Assembly: GCA_021372245.1 (NCBI GenBank)
Contig: JAJFUV010000324.1
Location: forward strand, 1 to 41,068
DNA: 41,068 bases
Direction: 5' to 3'
DNA from: Terriglobales bacterium
GTDB lineage: Bacteria > Acidobacteriota > Terriglobia > Bryobacterales > Bryobacteraceae
The position numbers and the translations under genes are program-made. Below are positions 7,920 through 16,433 of this stretch, piece by piece (the first letter of the stretch is position 1; each line of letters starts with the position of its first letter). The notes under the pieces are model-generated. The model was not told where the DNA came from. It saw nothing but the letters and a program-made list of their open reading frames with translations, and made no database searches.

Positions 7920-9335
7920 ATGAAAATCATTAAGCCATTCCAGTGCGTCTGCATTGGCGTTCTCCTCAGCCTGAGCGGCTGTGCGTTGGCTCCGAAATAC
8001 AAACAGCCGACCCCTCCGGTCCCTCAGGCGTGGCACACAACCGAGGCCGACAAAGAATCCCAAAGGACGGCCGGCGCCCCAGCAGCGGCGGAGGTGAAAT
8101 GGCGCGAGTTTTTCACCGACGCCCGGCTGCAGTCCGTAATCGAATTGGCGCTGGCCAACAACCGGGACCTTCGGATGGCGGCGCTCAACATCGAGAAGGC
8201 CCAGGCCTTGTATAAGATCCAGCGGGCCCAGCAGTACCCGACCGTAAGCGCGGCGGCCGGAGGCGAGGCTTACCGGTTGCCGGCGAAGATGTCAAACGAC
8301 GGCAAGGCGGACACCGTGGGACAGATCACCGTTGGTGTGGGCATCAGCAATTGGGAGCCCGACCTGTTTGGGCGCATCCGCAGCTTGAAAAGCGCGGCGT
8401 TGGAGCAGTACATGGCGACCGAACAAGCTCGCAGGGGAACGCAGATCGCGCTGGTCGGTGCCGTAGCCAACAGCTACCTGGCCCTGGCCGCGGACCGTGA
8501 AAACCTGCGTCTGGCGCGGGAAACGCTCAAGACTCAGCAGGCCTACTACGAACTGATCTTGCGCACGCGCGATGCCGGCATGGCCAGCGACCTGGAACTC
8601 CGCCAGACGCAGAGCCAGGTCGAAGCGGCGCGGGTGGACATCGCCCGCTACGCCGGCCAGGTGGCCGTGGACGAAAACGCGCTCAACCTGGTGGTAGGCG
8701 CGCCGGTTCCGGCCAATCTGCTGCCCGGTGAGCTGGGGTCCGAGACGGCATTGAAGGATGTCGCCGCTGGGCTACCTTCCGAGGTGTTGTTGAAGCGGCC
8801 CGACATCCTTTCGGCGGAGCACCAGTTGAAAGCCGCTTACGCCAACATCGGGGCGGCCCGCGCGAATTTCTTTCCGAGGATCTCTCTGACCGCCGCTCTC
8901 GGTCTCATGAGCGGCGATCTCACCAACCTGTTCAAGTACGGCTCCCGAACTTGGGACTTCGCCCCCCAGGCGGCGTTGCCCATCTTCGATGCCGGTGCCC
9001 GGAAAGCCAACTTGAAAGTCGCCGAAGTGGACCGGGACCTGGCCGTCGCCGAATACGAGAAGGCTATTCAATCGGCCTTTCGCGAAGTGAGCGACTCCCT
9101 GAGCCTGCGTACGAGGCTGATGGAGCAGCAGGACGCCCAGCAGAACTTGGTCGATACGCTGGCGGAAACCTACCGCCTTTCCGATGCCCGTTACAAAGCG
9201 GGCATCGACAGCTACCTGAGTGTTCTCGTGGCTCAGCGTTCCCTGTACGGCGCGCAGCAGGGCTTGGTCAGCCTGAGGTTCGCCCGCATGAGCAATCTGG
9301 TGACGCTGTATAAGGTCTTGGGAGGAGGGGCGTAA
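7920..9335 (+). CDS. outer-membrane efflux lipoprotein, NodT/OprM (TolC) family
   Basis: Outer-membrane channel of the tripartite pump, 471 residues. The ATG at 7920 is chosen because GGAGG lies ten bases upstream and it opens a lipoprotein signal ending LLSLSGC; a longer frame from 7839 merely reads through the 3' end of the pump gene. After the Cys comes APKYKQPTPPVPQAW, the hallmark mature N-terminus of NodT-type lipoproteins. Two similar OEP repeats follow (about residues 70-260 and 280-465), each with long helices. The ATG comes one base after the pump stop. Downstream, 117 bases without a gene hold the hairpin and repeats in front of the regulator. Confidence 0.95.
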   Translation: MKIIKPFQCVCIGVLLSLSGCALAPKYKQPTPPVPQAWHTTEADKESQRTAGAPAAAEVKWREFFTDARLQSVIELALANNRDLRMAALNIEKAQALYKIQRAQQYPTVSAAAGGEAYRLPAKMSNDGKADTVGQITVGVGISNWEPDLFGRIRSLKSAALEQYMATEQARRGTQIALVGAVANSYLALAADRENLRLARETLKTQQAYYELILRTRDAGMASDLELRQTQSQVEAARVDIARYAGQVAVDENALNLVVGAPVPANLLPGELGSETALKDVAAGLPSEVLLKRPDILSAEHQLKAAYANIGAARANFFPRISLTAALGLMSGDLTNLFKYGSRTWDFAPQAALPIFDAGARKANLKVAEVDRDLAVAEYEKAIQSAFREVSDSLSLRTRLMEQQDAQQNLVDTLAETYRLSDARYKAGIDSYLSVLVAQRSLYGAQQGLVSLRFARMSNLVTLYKVLGGGA

Positions 9336-9365
9336 CACACGCCCCCTCTGTGAGATGGAGCATTT

Positions 9366-9381
9366 TGGCAGATCGGGTGCG
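9366..9381 (+). promoter_or_regulatory. possible sigma-54 promoter of the activator gene
   Basis: TGGCAGATCGGGTGCG has GG and GC ten bases apart and matches 8 of 11 defined positions of the -24/-12 consensus. The start would be near 9392, with a leader of about 60 bases before the ATG at 9453. Unlike the other two candidates, the palindromic sites (9406-9429) lie downstream of the start, which would fit autorepression rather than activation. The -24 part also serves as the left arm of the inverted repeat at 9367-9415, so it could instead be only part of that structure. Confidence 0.35.
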
Positions 9382-9415
9382 CCGATGGACATCATCGGCG
9401 CTTTCGGCATCTGCC
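9367..9415 (+). terminator. nested inverted repeat after the efflux operon
   Basis: Inner perfect stem GCGCCGATG (9379-9387), loop GACAT, CATCGGCGC (9393-9401), followed by TTT. Outer arms GGCAGAT (9367-9373) and ATCTGCC (9409-9415) can extend the stem. The inner hairpin with a short T run could end transcription of the efflux operon, though the T run is weak. The left outer arm can alternatively pair with a second ATCTGCC(A) at 9423-9430, so two mutually exclusive folds are possible. Confidence 0.45.
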
Positions 9416-9429
9416 TTACAGCATCTGCC
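9406..9429. promoter_or_regulatory. two palindromic operator-like sites before the activator gene
   Basis: GGCATCTGCC (9406-9415) and AGCATCTGCC (9420-9429) lie 14 bases apart. The first is a full match to the GGCA-N2-TGCC pattern seen upstream of the efflux operon; the second differs by one base. Their location between the efflux operon and the start codon of a Fis-type DNA-binding regulator points to binding by that regulator, either to control itself or to act on a promoter here. Confidence 0.5.
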
Positions 9430-9452
9430 ATAGCGTGGGAAGAGAATCAGCT

Positions 9453-11507
9453 ATGATCGGAACCGTGAGGGCTTCACAGAGCGACATCTACGAGGCCGTG
9501 CTGGAACTCGCGCGATCGATCGCCGGGCACACGGACCTGGATAGCCTGCTGTCGGGCGTGGCGGAGTCGTTACGGCGAGTGGTGGATTTCGAGTACGTGG
9601 CGATGATCCTCCGCGATCCGGACGGAAAAGCCATGCGGTTACATGTGCTCAAAGCTTCCGGAGAGGTGGACACCATGGGGGACACCCTATTTCCCCTCGA
9701 AAGCACGCCTGGTGGTTGGGTTTGGCTGAACCAGAAGACGCTAGTGATCTCTTCGGTCGAGAACGATACCCGATGGCCGGATTTCCTGAAGATGGTTCGG
9801 GGGGCGGGTCTACAAGCCCTCACAATTGTTCCACTGACGGCGGGAGAGAATCGTTTGGGTGTTTTCGGGTTCGGTTGCCTGGCGCCGTATGAGCCCGGTC
9901 CGGATGAACTCACTTTTCTGGAACGAATCGCCAGCGAGTTCGCTGTCGCAGTTGATGCGTACCTCGCCAAGCAACAATTAGTGCGCGAACGGGACCGTGT
10001 GCGGGCGCTGTTCGATATTACGAATGCGCTCGTCTCGAAGCTGTCGCCGGATGAGTTGGCATCGGCAATTTCCGAGCAACTCTCCAAGGTGATCAAACAC
10101 GACATCGCTGTTCTACTGCTATGCAAAGATACCCCCGGCGACCTTGAGTTGTACGCTCTGCATTTCCCCGGTGAGGAACTCTTCAAGTTCGACCGCAAGT
10201 CGGGCAACGCGGAGGGTATGCCTACCGCGGAAGCGCTCGCAACAGGGAAACCTGTCGTGGTGCAAGGTGTTGACTTCGACAGGTTCTCATCTCCGAATTA
10301 CCGCAGGTTCGCGGAGCTGGGATTCAGATCGCAATGCTCGATTCCGCTGGTGACGCCCAACCGCACGCTCGGCACACTGGAAATTGCCAGAACCACCGGA
10401 GAACCGTGGACCGGGGACGACGTCGATCTTCTGGTACAGGTGGGACGACAGGTTGCGATCGCTGTGGAGAATTCGCTCTCTTACCAGGAATTGAACGAGA
10501 TGAAGGAGCGGCTCGCTACCGAGAAGCTTTACCTGGAAGACGAGCTTCGAATAGACCAGAACATCGGGAACATGATCGGCGAAGGGCCGGCATTCCAGTC
10601 GATCTTGAGGAGCATTCAGATCGTGGCGCCGACCGATGCCACGGTTCTCATTCTCGGCGAGACGGGGACCGGTAAGGAACTGGTGGCCCGGGCAATCCAC
10701 GAGCAGAGCGGACGGGCAAAAGGGAGTTTCGTCAAGGTGAACTGCGCCGCCATCCCCGCGAGCCTCCTCGAAAGCGAGTTGTTCGGCCATGAGAAAGGCG
10801 CCTTCACCGGAGCGGTGGGCCAAAAGATCGGGCGCTTCGAACTGGCGCAGCGGGGCACGCTGTTCCTGGATGAAATCGGAGAGATGCCGCTCGAATTGCA
10901 GCCGAAACTGCTGCGGGCCATTCAGGACCAGGAGTTCGAAAGAGTGGGCGGCAGCCGCACCATCCACGTTGACGTCCGCTTTGTCGTAGCCACGAACCGC
11001 GACCTGAAAGCCATGGTGGACGAAGGCCAGTTTCGCGCCGACCTGTACTACCGCCTCCACGTTTTTCCGCTGAACGTTCCGCCGTTGCGGGAGCGCCGCG
11101 AGGATATTCCGCTCCTCACGCGTTATTTCGTCCAGAAGTACGCCCAGCGCATGAAGCGCCACATCGTGGACATCCCTTCGGCCGCTCTGGACGCGTTGAG
11201 CCGTTACGACTGGCCGGGGAACATCCGCGAGCTACAGAACGTCATCGAGCGGTCCGTGATTCTGACGCGCGGGAACGTACTAATTGTAGCCATGCCCGCG
11301 TTCACGGGCAGGGTGGCCACCACAGGACCGCACCCGCGGATCTCCGAAGCCGGCGACGTGGTTGAACGCGAAAAAATCCTGCACGCGCTGAGGGAAGCCA
11401 ACGGCGTAGTGGGAGGCTCCAAGGGGGCGGCGGCACGGCTCGGCCTGAAGCGCACGACGCTGCAATCCCGCATGCGGAAGTACCACATCGCCCGCCAGTA
11501 TCGCTAG
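9453..11507 (+). CDS. sigma-54-dependent transcriptional activator (GAF-GAF-AAA+-Fis HTH)
   Basis: Enhancer-binding protein of the FhlA/NorR architecture, 684 residues. Two N-terminal GAF domains (about 12-165 and 185-335) should bind a small ligand or metal. Then comes the AAA+ domain: Walker A GETGTGKE at about 402, the sigma-54-contacting loop GAFTGA intact at about 449, Walker [11 protein letters not shown], and an arginine-finger region FRADLYYRL. The C-terminal Fis-type helix-turn-helix ends in [20 protein letters not shown]. An intact GAFTGA means true sigma-54 activation is expected. The ATG at 9453 is preferred (GGGAAGAG eight bases upstream); a GTG six codons earlier is possible. 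It follows the efflux operon and very likely controls it. It converges with mnmE, leaving 17 bases. Confidence 0.95.
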   Translation: MIGTVRASQSDIYEAVLELARSIAGHTDLDSLLSGVAESLRRVVDFEYVAMILRDPDGKAMRLHVLKASGEVDTMGDTLFPLESTPGGWVWLNQKTLVISSVENDTRWPDFLKMVRGAGLQALTIVPLTAGENRLGVFGFGCLAPYEPGPDELTFLERIASEFAVAVDAYLAKQQLVRERDRVRALFDITNALVSKLSPDELASAISEQLSKVIKHDIAVLLLCKDTPGDLELYALHFPGEELFKFDRKSGNAEGMPTAEALATGKPVVVQGVDFDRFSSPNYRRFAELGFRSQCSIPLVTPNRTLGTLEIARTTGEPWTGDDVDLLVQVGRQVAIAVENSLSYQELNEMKERLATEKLYLEDELRIDQNIGNMIGEGPAFQSILRSIQIVAPTDATVLILGETGTGKELVARAIHEQSGRAKGSFVKVNCAAIPASLLESELFGHEKGAFTGAVGQKIGRFELAQRGTLFLDEIGEMPLELQPKLLRAIQDQEFERVGGSRTIHVDVRFVVATNRDLKAMVDEGQFRADLYYRLHVFPLNVPPLRERREDIPLLTRYFVQKYAQRMKRHIVDIPSAALDALSRYDWPGNIRELQNVIERSVILTRGNVLIVAMPAFTGRVATTGPHPRISEAGDVVEREKILHALREANGVVGGSKGAAARLGLKRTTLQSRMRKYHIARQYR

Positions 11508-11524
11508 GACGCGGCGGGCACGCT

Positions 11525-12877
11525 TCACTTCCCGATACAGAACGTTGAGAATATGCGGTTGAGGATATCGTCGGCGGTGGTGGCGCCTGTTAGTTCGTCG
11601 ATGGCCTGGAGCGCCCCGTAAAGGTCCACGGCCAGTAGGTCGTGGTGCTCGCCACGTACGACCGCCTTCCGGGCTTTCTCGATATGCGCCTGTGCCTGGA
11701 GCAGCAGTTGCTCGTGACGCAGGCTGGTGATGAACCCGGTTTCGCGCTCCACCCCGCCTTCGGGTGCGATGGTATCGGCAATCCGCTCGCGCAGCGCACC
11801 TATGCCGTTGCCCTTGAGTGCGCTCACCTCGATCCAGCCGGGCTCGATGGCCGCGCGCCTCGCGAGGTCGCACTTGTTGGCCACCACCAGATGCCGGCCG
11901 CGTTCGGCCGCGTGCCGGACCAACTCGATGTCTGCCGCTTCCACCGGCATGGAGGCATCGATCACCACCAACGTCAAATCGGCCTCGGAAATCGCATCGT
12001 AGGTGCGTTCAATGCCCAGCGATTCGACGCGGTCAGCCGACGCGCGCACACCGGCGGTGTCGATGAACTTCACGGGGATGCCCGCCAGCGTTGCCGTTTC
12101 GCTCACCGTGTCGCGTGTGGTGCCGGGCACCTCGGTGACGATCGCTCGATCGCGCTCCAACAGCCGGTTGAACAGGCTGCTCTTGCCGACGTTGGGACAG
12201 CCGGCGATGGCCAGCGCGATCCCCTCGTGCACGAGTTTGCCGTAAGCGTAACTCGCTGCCAGGCGGGAGATACCGGCGAGCACGGGGTCCAGGCGCGCCA
12301 ATAATGCTTCCGCTGAAGCCACCGGCACGTCGTCCTCGGCGAAGTCCAGGCCGGCTTCCACCAGCGCAATAAGGTCGCAGAGCTGGTTCTTGAGGGGCGC
12401 CAGGCGGCGTGACAGCGCTCCGGTGGTCTGCTCGGCTGCGACGCGCGCCTGATAGAGCGTAGTGGCTTCGATGAGGTCGCGCACGGCCTCGGCTTGAGGC
12501 AGGTCCAGGCGTCCATTGAGAAACGCGCGCAGGGTGAACTCGCCAGGTTCGGCGGGGCGCGCTCCTGCCTCCACCGCGCGCGCCACGCAGAATCGTAGAA
12601 CCACCGGCGCACCGTGGCAGGAGATCTCCACCACGTCCTCGGCCGTGTAGGAATTTGGACGGGCGAACCATGTGGCCACCACCTGGTCCACCATGCGACC
12701 CTCTTCGTCGATCAACTCAGCCATGCGCGCGGTGCGGGGCTGCCATTCGGCCGCCGGCGCGAATCGCAGAATCCGCCCGGCGATGGGGCGCGCTCCGGCG
12801 CCTGAAAGACGCACTACACCCAATCCCCCGCGCCCTGGCGGCGTGGAGATGGCGACAATGGTATCCGAAACTTGCAA
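11525..12877 (-). CDS. mnmE: tRNA uridine-5-carboxymethylaminomethyl(34) synthesis GTPase MnmE
   Basis: Works with MnmG to modify the wobble uridine of several tRNAs. The 450-residue protein has the N-terminal tetrahydrofolate-binding domain ([22 protein letters not shown]), a helical domain, and an inserted G domain with P-loop GCPNVGKSS at about 227, GTTRDTV, DTAG and NKCD. It ends in the diagnostic CIGK, whose Cys is catalytic. The start is a TTG at 12877, because no ATG or GTG fits the conserved N-terminus; no strong ribosome-binding site is visible. It begins two bases after the jag stop and is the last gene of the rpmH-to-mnmE run, the usual bacterial order. Confidence 0.97.
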   Translation of the reverse strand: MQVSDTIVAISTPPGRGGLGVVRLSGAGARPIAGRILRFAPAAEWQPRTARMAELIDEEGRMVDQVVATWFARPNSYTAEDVVEISCHGAPVVLRFCVARAVEAGARPAEPGEFTLRAFLNGRLDLPQAEAVRDLIEATTLYQARVAAEQTTGALSRRLAPLKNQLCDLIALVEAGLDFAEDDVPVASAEALLARLDPVLAGISRLAASYAYGKLVHEGIALAIAGCPNVGKSSLFNRLLERDRAIVTEVPGTTRDTVSETATLAGIPVKFIDTAGVRASADRVESLGIERTYDAISEADLTLVVIDASMPVEAADIELVRHAAERGRHLVVANKCDLARRAAIEPGWIEVSALKGNGIGALRERIADTIAPEGGVERETGFITSLRHEQLLLQAQAHIEKARKAVVRGEHHDLLAVDLYGALQAIDELTGATTADDILNRIFSTFCIGK

Positions 12878-12879
12878 AG

Positions 12880-13449
12880 TTATCTGCGGCGGCCGCGGCG
12901 CATGCCGCGCGGCGGAGCTTGCGGGAACGCCGCGCCGGGAGGAGGCGCGGGCATATCAGCGGGATAGATTACTACTTGGCGGCCGGGACCGGCCCCGAAG
13001 CTTTCGCTGCGCACGGCGGTTTCGTTGCGCAGCGCCAGGTGAATGATGCGCCGCTCACGGCTGGTCATGGGGTTGAAGCGGAAAGGCCGGTGCGTGTTCT
13101 TCACCTGCTCGGCGGCGGTGATCGCGCTCATGCGCAATTCCTCGATACGCAGCACGCGATAGTCGTTGGCGTCGAAGCAAACGCGCGAGTGGTCCGATGG
13201 CGGCAGATCGAGCGCTTCCATGGTGACGTGCTCGAGGGCAAGCAGAAGTTCCGCCCGATTGGCGAGCAACATGTCCACATCCGAACCGCTGAACTTTACC
13301 ACGACTTCTGGATTTTCGAAGTCGGGGTGCGTATGAGCGCCTTCTACGACCTCGTAATCCACATCCAGGTTGGCGGCATCCAGCACTGGCCCCAGGAAAT
13401 CGTCGATCTCCGGGGCCAATTCCTCAACCGTATATTTTGTCTCTTCCAC
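12880..13449 (-). CDS. jag: Jag/KhpB-like KH-R3H RNA-binding protein
   Basis: Cytoplasmic single-strand RNA-binding protein encoded next to yidC in most bacteria. The 189-residue protein has an acidic N-terminal part ([17 protein letters not shown]), a KH-like domain ([27 protein letters not shown]), and an R3H domain whose RRIIH gives the R-x3-H signature, followed by [15 protein letters not shown]. The tail is Pro/Arg-rich ([21 protein letters not shown] region) and probably adds RNA affinity. It starts three bases after the yidC stop. Family proteins in Firmicutes influence cell elongation and division; whether that holds here is unknown. Very confident in family, less in role. Confidence 0.92.
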   Translation of the reverse strand: MEETKYTVEELAPEIDDFLGPVLDAANLDVDYEVVEGAHTHPDFENPEVVVKFSGSDVDMLLANRAELLLALEHVTMEALDLPPSDHSRVCFDANDYRVLRIEELRMSAITAAEQVKNTHRPFRFNPMTSRERRIIHLALRNETAVRSESFGAGPGRQVVIYPADMPAPPPGAAFPQAPPRGMRRGRRR

Positions 13450-13452
13450 GAA

Positions 13453-15201
13453 CTATTTCCTGCCACTCTTCTTGGATTTTTGCGGCGGCGTGACTTCGAC
13501 CGGCTGCGCCATCACGGTGCGGTTGAACACCCATTGCTGCGCGATGCCCACCAAGTTGCCGGTCAACCAGTATAACACCAGCCCGCTCGACACCCCATAG
13601 AACATGAAGCCAAGCATCAACGGCATGAGCAGCATGACGCGCTGCTGCGTTGGGTCGGCCGAAGTGGCGGGCGTCATCTTCTGCAGGACGAACTGGGTCA
13701 AGATCATCGCCACCGGCAGGATGCGGATGGGCAGATGTTCAGGCTGAGAAAGGTCGGTAACCCAGAGCCATTCGGCGCCGCGCATCTCGATGGCGACCGA
13801 AAGCACTTTGTAGAACGCGAAGAAGAACGGGATCTGCAGGACCATCGGCAGGCAGCCGCCCGTGGGATTGACGCCGTTCTTCTTGTAGAGATCCATGATC
13901 TCCTGGTTCTGCTGTGTCTTTTTCGGGTCGCGGAGGCTCAGGCCCGCGTACTTGGCGTTGATGGCCTTGATCTGCGGCTGCAGGGTGGACATCTTCTTCA
14001 TCGACTTCAAGCTGGAGATCTTCAAGGGCAGCAGCAGGAAGTTGATGGCCACCGTGACCAGCACGATCGCCCATCCGTAATTGTTGATGACGTGATCGCG
14101 GGTCCAGTTCACACATACGAACAGCGGTTTGGCCAGGAAGGAGAACCATCCGAAGTCCACCAGTTGTTCGAGCTTGGGATCCACCCTCTTGAGCAGGTCG
14201 ATATCCTTGGGCCCCACGAAAAGCTGAAGATCCTGTACGACCGCTCCACCCACGCCCACGCCCACGCGCGGCTCTTGCTTATTCGGGTCGGCCGCCGTGG
14301 GCAGGGAATCGGCGAAGGTGTCGATTTCGAGCGATGCGCCTTGCCCCGGCAGAAAGACGGCGGCGAAGTAAGCATCCTCAATGCCCGCGAAGGAATACCT
14401 GCCAGTCTCGCCGAGCGGGCCGTCCTTGGCCGCCTTGGCCTCGTTCACGATCAACTTGTTCTGCGCGAGATCGAAGTGCAGGCTGCGTTGCGTGGTGGCC
14501 GGGTTCGGGACCGTGTTATCGCCGTAGCCGCCTCGCCAGGCGAGCAGGTGTGGCACCGGCGTGCCGTCCTGCGTCACTTCGGAGGAAACCTGGGACAGAT
14601 GCTTGCTCGGATCGAAGCGGAATGATTTCTTGACAGTGAGCCGGCCGTCGGAGAACGTGAACGCAACGCCGAGGCCGTCGCTCGAACGGTCCACCTTGTA
14701 CAGCACCTGATTCGGATCGGCGGACACGCGCACGTTCTTCGGAATGATGGCGAATGGGTACCCAGTCTTCGGGGCGGCGGAGGCGTTCACCAGTTCCAAC
14801 TGCTTGCCGGCATTGTCGGTGAATTTCTTCAGCACCCAACTGCGCACCACCGCGCCGCGATTTGAAAACTGGACCTTGTACAACGCCGTGTCCACCAGGA
14901 CGGTTTCTTCCTGCTCGGCTACCACCGGCTTTACAGCTTTGACGGGTTGGACCTTCGCTTTCGGAGCCGCTGCTTGCGCGGGGACCGATTGCGACGACGG
15001 AGCGGCCGGAACCTGCGTGACAGACTTGGCCGCGGGCGCCTTCGCCGGCGGCAGGGGCTGCGCGGGCTTGTAAATGTAAGGAGTCAGGAACAGGACCGCG
15101 CCCATGAGGACGAAGGCTATAATGAGCCGCGTCTCCATGGACAGATTCTTCTTTTCCTTCGGCGGTGCCGGCTGGTTGGGATTGTTGGCTGGATCGCTCA
15201 T
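13453..15201 (-). CDS. yidC: membrane protein insertase YidC
   Basis: Inserts and folds inner-membrane proteins, alone or with SecYEG. The ATG at 15201 gives 582 residues: short cytoplasmic N-terminus, TM1 (RLIIAFVLMGAVLFLTPYIY), an Ala/Pro-rich linker, the large periplasmic beta-sandwich typical of Gram-negative YidC (about 90-340), then the conserved five-helix core. That core includes NNYGWAIVLVTVAINFLLLPLKISSLKSM with the hydrophilic-groove Arg/Lys region and YKKNGVNPTGGCLPMVLQIPFF. The basic tail KSKKSGRK may contact ribosomes. A longer frame upstream reads into the yidD end and is not used. It lies 22 bases after yidD. Confidence 0.97.
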   Translation of the reverse strand: MSDPANNPNQPAPPKEKKNLSMETRLIIAFVLMGAVLFLTPYIYKPAQPLPPAKAPAAKSVTQVPAAPSSQSVPAQAAAPKAKVQPVKAVKPVVAEQEETVLVDTALYKVQFSNRGAVVRSWVLKKFTDNAGKQLELVNASAAPKTGYPFAIIPKNVRVSADPNQVLYKVDRSSDGLGVAFTFSDGRLTVKKSFRFDPSKHLSQVSSEVTQDGTPVPHLLAWRGGYGDNTVPNPATTQRSLHFDLAQNKLIVNEAKAAKDGPLGETGRYSFAGIEDAYFAAVFLPGQGASLEIDTFADSLPTAADPNKQEPRVGVGVGGAVVQDLQLFVGPKDIDLLKRVDPKLEQLVDFGWFSFLAKPLFVCVNWTRDHVINNYGWAIVLVTVAINFLLLPLKISSLKSMKKMSTLQPQIKAINAKYAGLSLRDPKKTQQNQEIMDLYKKNGVNPTGGCLPMVLQIPFFFAFYKVLSVAIEMRGAEWLWVTDLSQPEHLPIRILPVAMILTQFVLQKMTPATSADPTQQRVMLLMPLMLGFMFYGVSSGLVLYWLTGNLVGIAQQWVFNRTVMAQPVEVTPPQKSKKSGRK

Positions 15202-15223
15202 GTCTTCTCTTGATGGTGAGTGT

Positions 15224-15433
15224 CTATCTGACAGGGTCGTAACCGCCTTCGTGGAACGGGTGGCAGCGGCTGAGGCGCCGGAGACCAAGCCAGACGCCGC
15301 GAAGCGCGCCGTGCTTGCGCACCGCCTCCTGCATATATTCCGAACAAGTGGGATAAAAACGGCAGGCCGAGGGCAGTAGCGGGCTGATCCACCGCTTGTA
15401 GAAGCGAAGGAGCCAGATTAGGGCCTGCTGCAT
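15224..15433 (-). CDS. yidD: membrane protein insertion efficiency factor YidD
   Basis: Small peripheral membrane protein that aids YidC-dependent insertion. The ATG at 15433 gives 69 residues with the family signature [20 protein letters not shown], including the conserved Cys residues, then [23 protein letters not shown]. The start overlaps the 3' end of rnpA by 16 bases and is preceded by GGAGAGG at 11 bases. Longer upstream starts would run deep into rnpA. Order rpmH-rnpA-yidD-yidC is the classic arrangement. Confidence 0.95.
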   Translation of the reverse strand: MQQALIWLLRFYKRWISPLLPSACRFYPTCSEYMQEAVRKHGALRGVWLGLRRLSRCHPFHEGGYDPVR

Positions 15434-15780
15434 CGCGTGAACAACCTCTCCACTTCGCGCTCCAACTCGTCGAAGCCGGCTGTCAAGGCCGCGCGCCGCG
15501 GATTCAGAACGATCCACCAGCCCGCCTGGAGCCGGTCGCGGTGCAGCCGGACTGCCTCTCGCACCCGGCGGCGCAACCGGTTGCGAACCACGGCATTGCC
15601 CGCCGCACGGCCCACCGCGAATCCGATGCGGGATTCCGTCTCTCCGGGCCGCAGGTAGTACGTTGCGGAAAACAACCGTCCCGCCGTCCGGACGCCGTTG
15701 CTCAAGACTTCCCGAAAGTCGGGGCTTTTCAGCAGCCGCGCCCGTTTGGGGAACGCAAAACCGGAACTTCCGGTCTGAAT
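15418..15780 (-). CDS. rnpA: ribonuclease P protein component, start unusual
   Basis: Protein subunit of RNase P, which trims the 5' leader of pre-tRNA together with the rnpB RNA. The RNR motif ([15 protein letters not shown]) and the conserved N-terminal block [17 protein letters not shown] are both present. The only ATG/GTG/TTG in frame is a TTG at 15705, inside that block, which would leave 95 residues and cut the first helix. The frame is open back to a TGA at 15819-15817 inside rpmH, and the possible initiators there are an ATT at 15780 (120 residues, normal for the family) or CTG codons at 15735 and 15732. I give the ATT version. Neither has a clear ribosome-binding site; coupling to rpmH, whose stop lies four bases before the ATT, is possible. 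Confidence 0.85.
   Translation of the reverse strand: MQTGSSGFAFPKRARLLKSPDFREVLSNGVRTAGRLFSATYYLRPGETESRIGFAVGRAAGNAVVRNRLRRRVREAVRLHRDRLQAGWWIVLNPRRAALTAGFDELEREVERLFTRCSRP
15760..15774 (-). other. small inverted repeat between rpmH and rnpA
   Basis: On the minus strand ACCGGAA and TTCCGGT (15774-15760) are separated by one base, then TTTT within the next few bases. It falls right behind the rpmH stop and within the extended 5' end of rnpA. It could act as a weak transcription terminator or attenuator lowering rnpA relative to rpmH, which is normally expressed far more. A one-base loop cannot form as such, so the effective stem is about six pairs. Confidence 0.3.
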
Positions 15781-15784
15781 CGAG

Positions 15785-15952
15785 TTACTTGGCGTAACGA
15801 ACGGCTCTCTCGCTGCTCACCGTGAGCTTCTTACGGCCCTTGGCACGACGGCGCGCCAAGACGGCACGGCCGTCCTTAGTCTTCATTCTCTCCCGGAACC
15901 CGTGGGTCTTGGCCCGTTTGCGGTTATTCGGCTGAAAAGTACGTTTTGGCAT
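15785..15952 (-). CDS. rpmH: 50S ribosomal protein L34
   Basis: Ribosomal protein L34, 55 residues, starting [20 protein letters not shown] and very rich in Lys and Arg, as always. The core [20 protein letters not shown] is the family signature. It is extended by about ten residues at the C-terminus ([13 protein letters not shown]) relative to the common 44-46-residue form. The ATG at 15952 is preceded by GGGAG at good distance. It heads the rnpA-yidD-yidC-jag-mnmE run and has its own strong promoter at 16032-16061. Confidence 0.97.
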   Translation of the reverse strand: MPKRTFQPNNRKRAKTHGFRERMKTKDGRAVLARRRAKGRKKLTVSSERAVRYAK

Positions 15953-16031
15953 GCTACTCCCTTCGCGCCGAGCGCAGAATCCGACTCATAGCGCCGACTA
16001 GTGTGAATCCCGGGGAACCCCCAGAACTTTC

Positions 16032-16061
16032 AGTATATTGGGCGCTTCCCCGAGGTGTCAA
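16032..16061 (-). promoter_or_regulatory. sigma-70-type promoter of rpmH
   Basis: Minus strand TTGACA (16061-16056), 18-base spacer, TATACT (16037-16032). The -35 is a perfect consensus and the -10 differs at one base. The start near 16025 gives a leader of about 70 bases to the rpmH ATG. A strong promoter is expected for a ribosomal-protein-led operon. Confidence 0.75.
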
Positions 16062-16083
16062 TCGGCTGGGGACTTGCGGCAGG

Positions 16084-16398
16084 TCAGCCCAGCAGTTGAA
16101 GCGCCGCTTCCAACTCCGAGCGAGCCCGCGCCTGTCCCAGCCGCCCGGTAACCTCGATGCCCTTTTCATAGGCCTGGCGCGCCTCATCGAGGCGGAAAAG
16201 CCGCTCCAGCGTCTGGCCGTAGTGGTAGTAGGCGCCCCAGTAATCCGGATTGTTTTCAATCAATAAGGCGAATTCCCGGGCGGCATCCTCCAGGTGTGAG
16301 GCTTTGGCGTACTCCATGGCCAGGGCGAATCGCGCGAAGTCATTGCGAGGATCCGCCGTGAGCATTTGCTTCAAGGCTTCCGTGCGATCTGCACTCAT
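16084..16398 (-). CDS. small tetratricopeptide-repeat protein
   Basis: A 104-residue protein made of about two to three TPR-like helical pairs: ALKQMLTADPRNDFARFALAMEY, then HLEDAAREFALLIENNPDYWGAYYHYGQTL, then LFRLDEARQAYEKGIEV. The spacing of Trp/Gly/Tyr/Pro positions fits the TPR consensus. It has no signal peptide, so it should be cytoplasmic. It reads away from the thioesterase gene with only 35 bases between, and sits just upstream of the rpmH promoter. No enzymatic part is present; it is presumably a protein-protein adaptor with unknown partner. Confidence 0.85.
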   Translation of the reverse strand: MSADRTEALKQMLTADPRNDFARFALAMEYAKASHLEDAAREFALLIENNPDYWGAYYHYGQTLERLFRLDEARQAYEKGIEVTGRLGQARARSELEAALQLLG

Positions 16399-16433
16399 AA
16401 GAATCAGGCTACCGCTATGCTAAGATACTCGCC

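Noticed and set aside
15953..16083. Replication origin next to rpmH
   Set aside because: No DnaA-box-like sequences, no AT-rich region and no dnaA gene.
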